DNA of 6,744 nt from CBDDRG01 sp051306415 (GTDB taxonomy: Bacteria > Pseudomonadota > Gammaproteobacteria > Pseudomonadales > Porticoccaceae): contig JBPPNE010000350.1 of NCBI GenBank assembly GCA_051306415.1, positions 1 to 6,744 of the forward strand, read 5' to 3'. Position 1 is the stretch's first letter; each line of letters starts with the position of its first letter. The position numbers and the translations under genes were made by a program. Of the stretch, positions 1-5,274 are shown piece by piece. The notes below the pieces were generated by a model. It was not told the origin of the DNA and made no database searches. It worked only from the letters and a program-made list of their open reading frames with translations.

Positions 1-536
1 TGGTATCGATGCTGCCGCTGTTCTATGTCGATACCTTCGGGCTGTCCGCGGTGTCCGCCGGACTGGTCGCCGGCGCCTACCCGGTGATGAACCTCGTGGC
101 ACGTCCCGCGGGTGGCATCATCAGCGATAAACTCGGCCGCACGCGCACGCTGACCATCCTGTTTTGCGGAATCGCCGACAGCTTTTTCCTGCTTGGGCAA
201 GTGACGTCCGACTGGGCGGTGGCCCTCGTCGTCGCCAAGACCCTGCTCTGCGGGCTGTTTGCCAAAGCCGGCTCTGGCGCCGTGTTCGCCATGGTGCCGC
301 TGATTCAGCGCCGTATGACCGGACAGATCGCCGGCATGGCCGGTGCCTATGGCAATGTGGGCGGCCTGGTGTTTCTGACGGTGCTGTCGTTCGTGTCGCC
401 GCAGCTATTTTTCATGGTCATCGGCGGTGCGGCGGCGGGGGTGCTGGTGCTGGTTCTGCTGCTGCTCAAGGAGCCGCGCGGGCAGACGGCGGAGGTGCTC
501 GAAGACGGCACCGTCCAGTTGATCGACGTGGGCTAG
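1..536 (+). CDS. nasA: NasA/NarK-type nitrate/nitrite MFS transporter (C-terminal part; 5' end outside window)
   Basis: This is the C-terminal part of an inner-membrane major facilitator porter that imports nitrate (or exchanges nitrate/nitrite) for assimilation. The reading frame is open from base 3, and the start lies off the left edge. About 177 residues are visible, roughly the last four or five membrane helices, out of the 400 or more usual for the family. Visible evidence includes the MFS loop motif GGIISDKLGR (bases 111-140). A Gly-rich helix, AGAYGNVGGLVFLTVLS (about bases 339-389), matches the nitrate-signature region of NarK/NasA porters. A final hydrophobic helix rich in Val and Leu comes before a short cytoplasmic tail ending in TAG. 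The next gene starts 31 bases downstream with no terminator between, so an operon is likely. The family call is firm. Assimilatory NasA rather than respiratory NarK is inferred from the downstream phosphatase/kinase gene. Confidence 0.88.
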   Translation, partial: VSMLPLFYVDTFGLSAVSAGLVAGAYPVMNLVARPAGGIISDKLGRTRTLTILFCGIADSFFLLGQVTSDWAVALVVAKTLLCGLFAKAGSGAVFAMVPLIQRRMTGQIAGMAGAYGNVGGLVFLTVLSFVSPQLFFMVIGGAAAGVLVLVLLLLKEPRGQTAEVLEDGTVQLIDVG

Positions 537-567
537 AATAGCTGCCCCCCATCATTAGAAAAACTAC

Positions 568-2283
568 ATGAATGCACCGGCGATGGTCAGTATCGGCCAG
601 TATTCCGATCGCGGCGCCAAGGATCAAAATCAGGACAGCTACGGCGTGCTGGTGCCCGACGAGCCCGCGCTGAGCTACAAAGGTATCGTCGCCGTTATCG
701 CCGATGGCGTCAGCAGTTGCGACGACGGCAGAGTAGCCAGCGAGTCCTGCGTCAAGAGTCTGCTCACCGATTACTACTGCACCGCCGACTCCTGGACCGT
801 GAAAACCTCGGTCGAGAAGGTGTTGCAGGCGAGCAACCGCTGGCTCTACGGTCAGGGCCAGCGCAGCCAAAATGCCCACCGTGGGCTCGCCTCCACACTG
901 TCGGCGCTGGTGGTGAAATCATCCACCGCGCATCTGTTTCATGTTGGCGATACCCGTATCTACCGCCTGCGCGACGGGCTGCTCGAACTATTGTCGCGCG
1001 ATCACCACGTGTGGGTTTCCGAAGACAGAAATTATCTGACCCGCGCGCTCGGCATCGATCTGCATCTAGAGATCGATTACAGCAATTTTCTGCTGGAGCC
1101 CGGCGATATCTTCGTGATGACCACCGATGGCGTACACGAGTATGTTGCTGATACGGTGATCACAACGCACATCGAAAATAACGCTGATAACCTGGATCGC
1201 GCCGCCCGCGAGATCGCCACATTGGCGCTGAAGAATGGCAGCCTTGACAATGTCACCTGCCAGATCGTGCGTTTTGATCGCCTGCCGACGGTCGCCGATG
1301 ACGAGGTATTGCGCAAGCTGACCGAGCTGCCGTTCCCGCCGGAATTGTCCGCCGGTATGAAAATCGACGGCTACCGCATCCTGCGCGAGATCCACGCCAG
1401 CAAGCGCACCCAGGTGTATGTCGCGATGGATGAAGATACTGGCGAGCAAGTGGTGTTGAAGACGCCGTCGGTGAATTACGCCGATGACCCGGTTTATCTC
1501 GATATGTTTTTTCACGAGGAGTGGGTCGGCAGCCGCCTGCACAGCAACCATGTGCTGCGCGTCATCGACCAGCAGCGCCCGCGCCGGTTTCTCTACTACG
1601 TCACCGAACACATCGATGGCGAGACCCTGCGCAACTGGATCAACGATCACCCGGAGCCCGAGTTGAACGAGGTTCGCCGCATCGTCGAGCAACTCGCGCG
1701 CGGGCTTGCGGCGTTTCATCGCCTGGAGATGATTCACCAGGATATCAAGCCCGAGAACGTGATGATCGACCGCCATGGCACAGTCAAAATCATCGACTTT
1801 GGTTCCACCAAGATCGCCGGCATCGAAGAGATCGCCTCGCCGATCCAGCGGCTCGGTCTGCTCGGCACCAAAAATTATACGGCGCCGGAATACCTGCAAG
1901 GCTACGCCGGCAGCCCACGTTCGGACATCTTTGCGCTCGGCGTCATCGCCTACGAAATGCTCACCGGGCAGTTGCCCTACGGCGAGAAGTACGACGAGGG
2001 CACACTGCGGCGATTGGAGTACACCAGCGCGCGGCACTGGGAGCCCGATCTGCCGATGTGGATTGACAAGGCGCTGGAGAAAGCCGTCGCCAAGCAGGCC
2101 GACAATCGCTACGTCGAGCCGTCGGAATTCGTCTACGACCTCACCAATCCCAATCCGGCGTTTTTGCGCCAAGAGCGGCAACCCCTGATCGAGCGGTATC
2201 CGGTGGGCTTCTGGCGGGGCGTGGCATTGATCAGCGTGCTGCTTAATCTGGTGCTTGCATTGTTTTTGTTGAGCAGGCATTGA
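568..2283 (+). CDS. Bifunctional PP2C-type protein phosphatase / Ser-Thr protein kinase with C-terminal membrane anchor
   Basis: A 571-residue protein carries two opposing signalling domains. Residues about 7-237 form a PP2C (PPM) metal-dependent Ser/Thr phosphatase: SDRGAKDQNQD with Asp23, the metal-binding ADG around Asp46, GDTR at 127-130, TTDG with Asp187, and DNVT with Asp227. Residues about 268-525 form an Hanks-type kinase: Lys298 in VVLK, a likely helix-C Glu at 317/318, the catalytic loop HQDIKPEN (Asp392, Lys394, Asn397), DFG at 410-412, and an APE at 439-441. The last ~20 residues (about 550-569) form one membrane helix ending in SRH, so the catalytic domains probably face the cytoplasm. 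Odd points: the catalytic HRD is HQD (non-RD), and the nucleotide loop (IHASKRTQVYVA) lacks the usual glycines. Homologues commonly sit between nasA and nirBD in nitrate-assimilation clusters; the target is unknown. No strong Shine-Dalgarno precedes the ATG. Translation may be coupled to the transporter gene. Confidence 0.93.
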   Translation: MNAPAMVSIGQYSDRGAKDQNQDSYGVLVPDEPALSYKGIVAVIADGVSSCDDGRVASESCVKSLLTDYYCTADSWTVKTSVEKVLQASNRWLYGQGQRSQNAHRGLASTLSALVVKSSTAHLFHVGDTRIYRLRDGLLELLSRDHHVWVSEDRNYLTRALGIDLHLEIDYSNFLLEPGDIFVMTTDGVHEYVADTVITTHIENNADNLDRAAREIATLALKNGSLDNVTCQIVRFDRLPTVADDEVLRKLTELPFPPELSAGMKIDGYRILREIHASKRTQVYVAMDEDTGEQVVLKTPSVNYADDPVYLDMFFHEEWVGSRLHSNHVLRVIDQQRPRRFLYYVTEHIDGETLRNWINDHPEPELNEVRRIVEQLARGLAAFHRLEMIHQDIKPENVMIDRHGTVKIIDFGSTKIAGIEEIASPIQRLGLLGTKNYTAPEYLQGYAGSPRSDIFALGVIAYEMLTGQLPYGEKYDEGTLRRLEYTSARHWEPDLPMWIDKALEKAVAKQADNRYVEPSEFVYDLTNPNPAFLRQERQPLIERYPVGFWRGVALISVLLNLVLALFLLSRH

Positions 2284-2298
2284 AGTTGCGCTGGACGT

Positions 2299-2322
2299 CA
2301 GTGGTAACCGCTGTAGGTTTTT
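2299..2322 (+). terminator. Possible weak Rho-independent terminator after the phosphatase/kinase gene
   Basis: Sixteen bases after the kinase stop, bases 2299-2313 (CAGTGGTAACCGCTG) can fold into a six-pair stem, including one G-U, with a three-base loop. A run of five T follows at 2318-2322. The T run starts four bases after the stem and the stem is short, so it would be weak. It would plausibly end the nitrate-side transcript before the toxin-antitoxin promoter. Confidence 0.35.
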
Positions 2323-2472
2323 GACGGTCTGTTATCCAAATGCGAATGGATCAACTACCGGCTTCTCCAACCCGCGATACTCTGTAGGTCGAAATCAGCA
2401 GAACTCTCTGCGCATAGGGCTGGCCCAGGGTACACAGTGAGTGTTGGCTCTGGGGAGTTCGAAGTAGACATT

Positions 2473-2515
2473 CGTATCTTGGTGTAAGACGACACCCCGT
2501 GATAAAGTAGATACG
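2473..2515. repeat. Nested inverted repeats around the toxin-antitoxin promoter (possible operator)
   Basis: CGTATCT (2473-2479) and AGATACG (2509-2515) are exact inverted copies that bracket the candidate promoter boxes. Inside them, GGTGT (2481-2485) and ACACC (2492-2496) form a second inverted pair around six bases. Autorepression by antitoxin or toxin-antitoxin complex binding to promoter palindromes is usual for AbrB-type vapBC/mazEF modules. That these repeats serve this role is inference. Confidence 0.4.
2479..2506 (+). promoter_or_regulatory. Candidate sigma-70 promoter for the antitoxin-toxin operon
   Basis: A TTGGTG hexamer (2479-2484) resembling a -35 box is separated by 16 bases from GATAAA (2501-2506), which matches four of six -10 bases. 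The local sequence is AT-richer than its surroundings: bases 2461-2580 count 52 G or C out of 120, against 45 of 60 at 421-480. The predicted start point would be near 2513, about 30 bases before the antitoxin ATG. This is the best promoter match I see in the 260-base gap after the kinase gene, but it was found by eye. Confidence 0.4.
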
Positions 2516-2517
2516 CG

Positions 2518-2529
2518 GATATACATATC
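2518..2529. promoter_or_regulatory. Palindrome GATATACATATC, candidate antitoxin operator
   Basis: GATAT and ATATC are exact inverted arms around a central AC. The element lies between the candidate -10 box and the antitoxin ribosome-binding site (GGGGA, 2530-2534, nine bases before the ATG). A repressor bound here would block initiation or early elongation, as expected for an autoregulated antitoxin gene. A short AT-rich palindrome can arise by chance. Confidence 0.35.
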
Positions 2530-2543
2530 GGGGATTCATAATC

Positions 2544-2798
2544 ATGAAAATTCGCTTGGCTAAATGGGGCAATAGCCTCGCGGTTCGCATTCCTGGCGAA
2601 TGTGCCCGGCGAGCGCATATCAAGGCTGGAGATGCTTTGGAAATCGAGGTTACGGCCACCGGTGAACTGCGTCTGCGACCTGTTGCGGCGGAGTCTTTTG
2701 ATAAAACCGCATTTCTGAAACAGGTGCAGACACTCCGCGCCATCCTGCCCATGGGGAGGCCAGTTGTGGAGACGATGCGCCAGTCGGATCGTTATTGA
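2544..2798 (+). CDS. vapB: AbrB/MazE-type antitoxin of a type II toxin-antitoxin module
   Basis: This 84-residue protein has a SpoVT/AbrB-like DNA-binding domain at about residues 1-48. The signs are the KWGNSLAVRIP core (7-17), GDALEIEV (29-36) and a GELRLRP strand (40-46). Residues about 49-84 form a polar tail (FDKTAFLKQ and after) expected to wrap around and neutralise the toxin. Its likely roles are to bind and inhibit the PIN-domain ribonuclease encoded next, and to repress the shared promoter through swapped-hairpin DNA binding. The ATG has a good ribosome-binding site, GGGGA, nine bases upstream. The stop TGA overlaps the next ATG by one base, so translation is coupled. The domain is also used by MazE, but the PIN partner makes VapB the better name. 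Confidence 0.9.
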   Translation: MKIRLAKWGNSLAVRIPGECARRAHIKAGDALEIEVTATGELRLRPVAAESFDKTAFLKQVQTLRAILPMGRPVVETMRQSDRY

Positions 2799-3226
2799 TG
2801 ATCTATGTCGATACCAGCGTCTGGGTCGCGTTATTGACGCCAGAAACTGGAACAGCCCAAGTCGAGCGCTGGTTCGAACAGGTTGCCGAACCGCTGGTTA
2901 GTGCCGACTGGACCTTGACCGAGTTCCACAGCGCCATCGCCATCAAGGCCCGAACCGGCCAGTTGAGTGCCGACCAGACCACAGGGGTGCTCACATTGTT
3001 CGAACAACTCAGCCTCGGCGGCCTGACGCTGATACCGGTTTCCCGCGCCGCTTACCGCGCGGCAGCGGCGTTGGTGGACGATTTCCCACGAGGCTTGCGC
3101 GGCGCCGATGCGCTACATATTGCTATTGCGCGGGAACTGCGCCTGCACCATTTTGCTACGTTGGATCGTAGTCAGGCCGTTAACGCGCAGGGGCTGGGGT
3201 TGACGCTGCAATTCCCGACGAACTGA
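2798..3226 (+). CDS. vapC: VapC-type PIN-domain ribonuclease toxin
   Basis: A 142-residue PIN domain, the usual VapC length, begins at the ATG that overlaps the antitoxin stop as TGATG. A TTG one codon earlier (2795) is a possible but less likely start. The acidic residues that bind Mg2+ or Mn2+ are all visible: Asp5 in YVDTS, Glu42 in LTEF, Asp104 in RGADALH, and Asp123 in TLDRS. The toxin is therefore probably catalytically intact. VapC toxins are endoribonucleases, typically cutting tRNA or rRNA and halting translation when the antitoxin is degraded; the RNA target here cannot be read from sequence. There is no strong ribosome-binding site of its own, which fits coupling to the antitoxin and keeps toxin output subordinate. 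Confidence 0.93.
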   Translation: MIYVDTSVWVALLTPETGTAQVERWFEQVAEPLVSADWTLTEFHSAIAIKARTGQLSADQTTGVLTLFEQLSLGGLTLIPVSRAAYRAAAALVDDFPRGLRGADALHIAIARELRLHHFATLDRSQAVNAQGLGLTLQFPTN

Positions 3227-3228
3227 GA

Positions 3229-3253
3229 ACAGGGTTTCCGTCCGAACCCCTGT
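3229..3253. repeat. Stable hairpin between vapC and the ATPase gene
   Basis: Directly after the vapC stop, ACAGGG (3229-3234) pairs with CCCTGT (3248-3253). After one T-C mismatch, TTC pairs with GAA around a five-base loop. This gives nine pairs in 25 bases. No T run follows on either strand, so it is not a canonical intrinsic terminator. It could stabilise the toxin mRNA 3' end, act as a partial terminator, or mark a module boundary. The rest of the gap to the ATPase (3254-3322) shows no convincing promoter. Confidence 0.45.
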
Positions 3254-3322
3254 GGAACGCGCCTATGTGAGGCTGGAACCAAGCGGCGAAGAGCAAGCCG
3301 AAAAACTTATCGGGAATTAGTC

Positions 3323-4564
3323 ATGGATAATCCACGTAAAAATCGTCAGGGCATTCCCCGCATAGAATCGCTACGAGTCGAGAATTACCGAGCCTTGCGT
3401 AAGGTTGAGTTGAATAACCTGACGCCCATGACGGTACTGCTGGGGCCGAATGGCAGCGGCAAGTCCACAGTCTTCGATGTGTTCAATTTTTTGTCCGAGT
3501 GCTTCCAGTTTGGTTTGCGTCATGCATGGGATAAGAGACAGCGGGGAAAAGAGTTAAAAACCCGTGGCTGTTCAGGACCAGTCGTGTTCGAGTTGCGATA
3601 CCGTGAACAGCCAAAGACTCCGATCATCACTTATCACCTGGCTATTGATGAGGGCCCGAAAGGGCCAGAGGTGGTCGAGGAATGGTTGCAGTGGAAGCGT
3701 GGTAGCCGCGGGAGACCATTCCGATTTCTGGAGTTCGTGCGTGGCGAAGGCTCGGCCATTAGTGGGGAAATGCCCGACGAAGATGACAAGCGAGTACCGC
3801 AAAAGTTGCGTTCACCCGATTTGATAGCGGTAAGCACTCTCGGCCAGTTTTCTGACCATCCGCGCATCGCCGCACTGCGTGAGTTCATCACGGATTGGTA
3901 TGTCTCCTATTTGTCCATCGATCAAACCCGCAATCAGCCGGAAGCGGGGCCGCAGGAGCGCTTGAGCAAGGGCGGCGAGAATCTGGCCAACGTTATCCAG
4001 TATCTGAAAGAGCAACACTCGGAGCGACTGGAGCAGATTTTTGCGGTACTGCGTGAGCGTATTCCTCGGCTGGAGCGAGTGGAAGCGGATGCCATGCCCG
4101 ATGGCCGTTTGCTACTGCAGATCAAGGATGCACCCTTCGAGCAGCCGGTGTTGTCCAAGTTTGCGTCCGACGGCACGATGAAGATGCTGGCGTATCTGAC
4201 AGTGCTCTACGACCCGGAGCCGGCGCGGTTTATCGGTATCGAGGAGCCGGAAAACTTTCTTCATCCGCGCCTGTTGCCGGAGCTCGCCGACGAGTGCCGC
4301 GCGGCGTCGGAGCGCTCGCAATTACTGATTACCAGCCATTCCCCGTTCTTGCTCAACGCCATGCGCGCCGAAGAAGTGCGGGTGTTGTACCGCGACGAGC
4401 ACGGGTTCACTCAGGCAGTGCGCGCGTGTGACATTCAAGGTATTCCCGAATTCATGGCGGCGGGGGCATCGTTGGGGCATCTGTGGATGGAAGGGCATTT
4501 CGGTATCGGTGACCCGCTGATCAATCAAGGCGGTTCGTGCCCAGGCAAGCGAGGGCGCGTCTGA
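3323..4564 (+). CDS. AAA family / RecF-SMC-like predicted ATPase (COG4637 type)
   Basis: This 413-residue ATPase has an ABC-like (SMC/RecF/OLD) head. Its N-terminus, [17 protein letters not shown] (14-30), is the typical opening strand of this group. Walker [10 protein letters not shown] lies at 41-49. A degenerate signature, [13 protein letters not shown] (280-292), replaces LSGGQ. Walker [14 protein letters not shown] lies at 303-315 with catalytic Glu, followed by the switch TSHSP at 337-341. The middle (about 75-265) is family-specific and may mediate dimer or partner contacts. The C-terminus reaches the conserved-looking [10 protein letters not shown] (390-399), so the protein appears complete. 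The ATG is preceded by GGGA (3312-3315) at seven bases. The stop overlaps the next ATG as TGATG, pairing it with the TOPRIM-like protein. Function is not established. By resemblance to OLD and PARIS ATPases it may be a sensor or regulator in phage defence, which is inference. Confidence 0.88.
   Translation: MDNPRKNRQGIPRIESLRVENYRALRKVELNNLTPMTVLLGPNGSGKSTVFDVFNFLSECFQFGLRHAWDKRQRGKELKTRGCSGPVVFELRYREQPKTPIITYHLAIDEGPKGPEVVEEWLQWKRGSRGRPFRFLEFVRGEGSAISGEMPDEDDKRVPQKLRSPDLIAVSTLGQFSDHPRIAALREFITDWYVSYLSIDQTRNQPEAGPQERLSKGGENLANVIQYLKEQHSERLEQIFAVLRERIPRLERVEADAMPDGRLLLQIKDAPFEQPVLSKFASDGTMKMLAYLTVLYDPEPARFIGIEEPENFLHPRLLPELADECRAASERSQLLITSHSPFLLNAMRAEEVRVLYRDEHGFTQAVRACDIQGIPEFMAAGASLGHLWMEGHFGIGDPLINQGGSCPGKRGRV
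4551..4555 (+). promoter_or_regulatory. Ribosome-binding site deciding the start of the DUF4276 gene
   Basis: GAGGG lies inside the end of the ATPase gene, eight bases before the ATG at 4564. It favours that ATG over the in-frame GTG at 4537, which would add nine basic residues (MPRQARARL) before the first strand of the domain. Confidence 0.6.
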
Positions 4565-5190
4565 TGTTGGAAAAGCTGATAGTGCTTGTGGAAGAGCCTT
4601 CGATGGAGGTGGCCCTAGAGATTTTGTTGCCCAAAATATTGACCGAAGTCGATTTCGAGATTCGCCGCTTTCAGTGCAAGGATGATTTGCTAAAGAGCCT
4701 GCCGACGAGGTTGCGGGGATATAGTAAATGGTTGCCCGAGCGATGGACTATTCTGGTTCTGGTGGATCGGGATAACCACGATTGCGCGGCATTGAAGCAG
4801 CGCCTGGAGACGATGGCTGCCGAAGCGGGCTTGATCACGAAAGCTACCGCCGGAGCGGGCAACCGGTTTCAGGTCGCCAACCGCATTGTCATCGAGGAAT
4901 TGGAAGCTTGGTTCTTTGGCGACTGGCAGGCGGTGAAAGCGGCCTATCCGAAGGTGTCGGCAACGGTTCCGCAAAAGGCTGGATTCCGCGACCCCGATGC
5001 AATTTTGGGTGGCACTTGGGAAGCGCTGGAACGAGTGTTGCGGCGCGCGGGTTATTTCAGCACTGGCTTACGCAAGCTGGAGTGCGCGCGCACCGTTGCG
5101 CAGCACATGGAGCCGGCGCGCAATACTTCCAGAAGTTTTCGTATGTTCAGCGGCGCCATATCTGCCGCATTGGCCGGGCTGAGCAATTAG
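4564..5190 (+). CDS. DUF4276 family protein with TOPRIM-like acidic motifs, partner of the upstream ATPase
   Basis: This 208-residue protein begins at the ATG overlapping the ATPase stop. It opens with a hydrophobic strand ending in acidic residues and followed by a helix (LIVLVEEPSMEVAL, 5-18, Glu10 and Glu11). A second strand ends in an Asp-x-Asp, ILVLVDRDNHD (63-73, Asp68 and Asp70). A conserved-looking EELEAWFFGD lies at 111-120. Glu-then-DxD at strand ends is the metal-binding layout of TOPRIM folds, as in OLD nucleases, topoisomerases and primases. The EELEAW segment and the C-terminal NTSRSF ending fit DUF4276. The usual motif-I Gly after Glu appears to be replaced by Glu. I infer a metal-dependent nuclease or nucleic-acid-binding effector controlled by the ATPase. 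No activity is established from sequence. Coupled translation and the conserved pairing of such proteins with COG4637-like ATPases support a two-component complex. Confidence 0.85.
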   Translation: MLEKLIVLVEEPSMEVALEILLPKILTEVDFEIRRFQCKDDLLKSLPTRLRGYSKWLPERWTILVLVDRDNHDCAALKQRLETMAAEAGLITKATAGAGNRFQVANRIVIEELEAWFFGDWQAVKAAYPKVSATVPQKAGFRDPDAILGGTWEALERVLRRAGYFSTGLRKLECARTVAQHMEPARNTSRSFRMFSGAISAALAGLSN

Positions 5191-5219
5191 TAATGCCAGT
5201 AACACAGCGTTGTGACGCA

Positions 5220-5259
5220 TACCCGCCCTGAGTGCACTTGCCAGGAAAGCCGACGGGTA
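5220..5259. repeat. Inverted repeat between convergent genes (possible bidirectional terminator stem)
   Basis: TACCCG (5220-5225) and CGGGTA (5254-5259) are exact inverted arms. Inside the 28-base spacer are a second pair, CCTG (5227-5230) and CAGG (5242-5245), and the palindrome AGTGCACT (5231-5238). It occupies most of the 84-base gap between the converging DUF4276 gene and the ABC ATPase gene, where terminators are expected. There is no T run on either strand, so termination by this element alone is doubtful. Confidence 0.3.
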
Positions 5260-5274
5260 CCAGCAGCTTCAAGT

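Noticed and set aside
1066..2280. A 404-codon open frame on the - strand opposite the kinase gene.
   Set aside because: It is complementary to a gene with intact PP2C and kinase motifs, and shows no recognisable domain. High GC commonly leaves the antisense frame open.
2334..2351. Short inverted repeat ATCCA/TGGAT around eight bases, considered as an attachment core or operator.
   Set aside because: The arms are only five bases, nothing recombinase-related is nearby, and there is no second copy in the window.
2284..2543. A tRNA or small RNA gene in the 260-base gap after the kinase gene.
   Set aside because: No cloverleaf, CCA end or TPsiC-like segment could be found by eye. Only the weak terminator, promoter and inverted repeats could be supported.
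2351..2752. A 133-codon open frame on the - strand covering the intergenic gap and part of the antitoxin gene.
   Set aside because: It has no recognisable motif and lies antisense to a well-supported antitoxin with its own ribosome-binding site.
4537..4563. Upstream GTG start for the DUF4276 protein, adding nine residues.
   Set aside because: The ATG at 4564 has a GAGGG at ideal spacing and the TGATG overlap, and the added residues precede the start of the domain.
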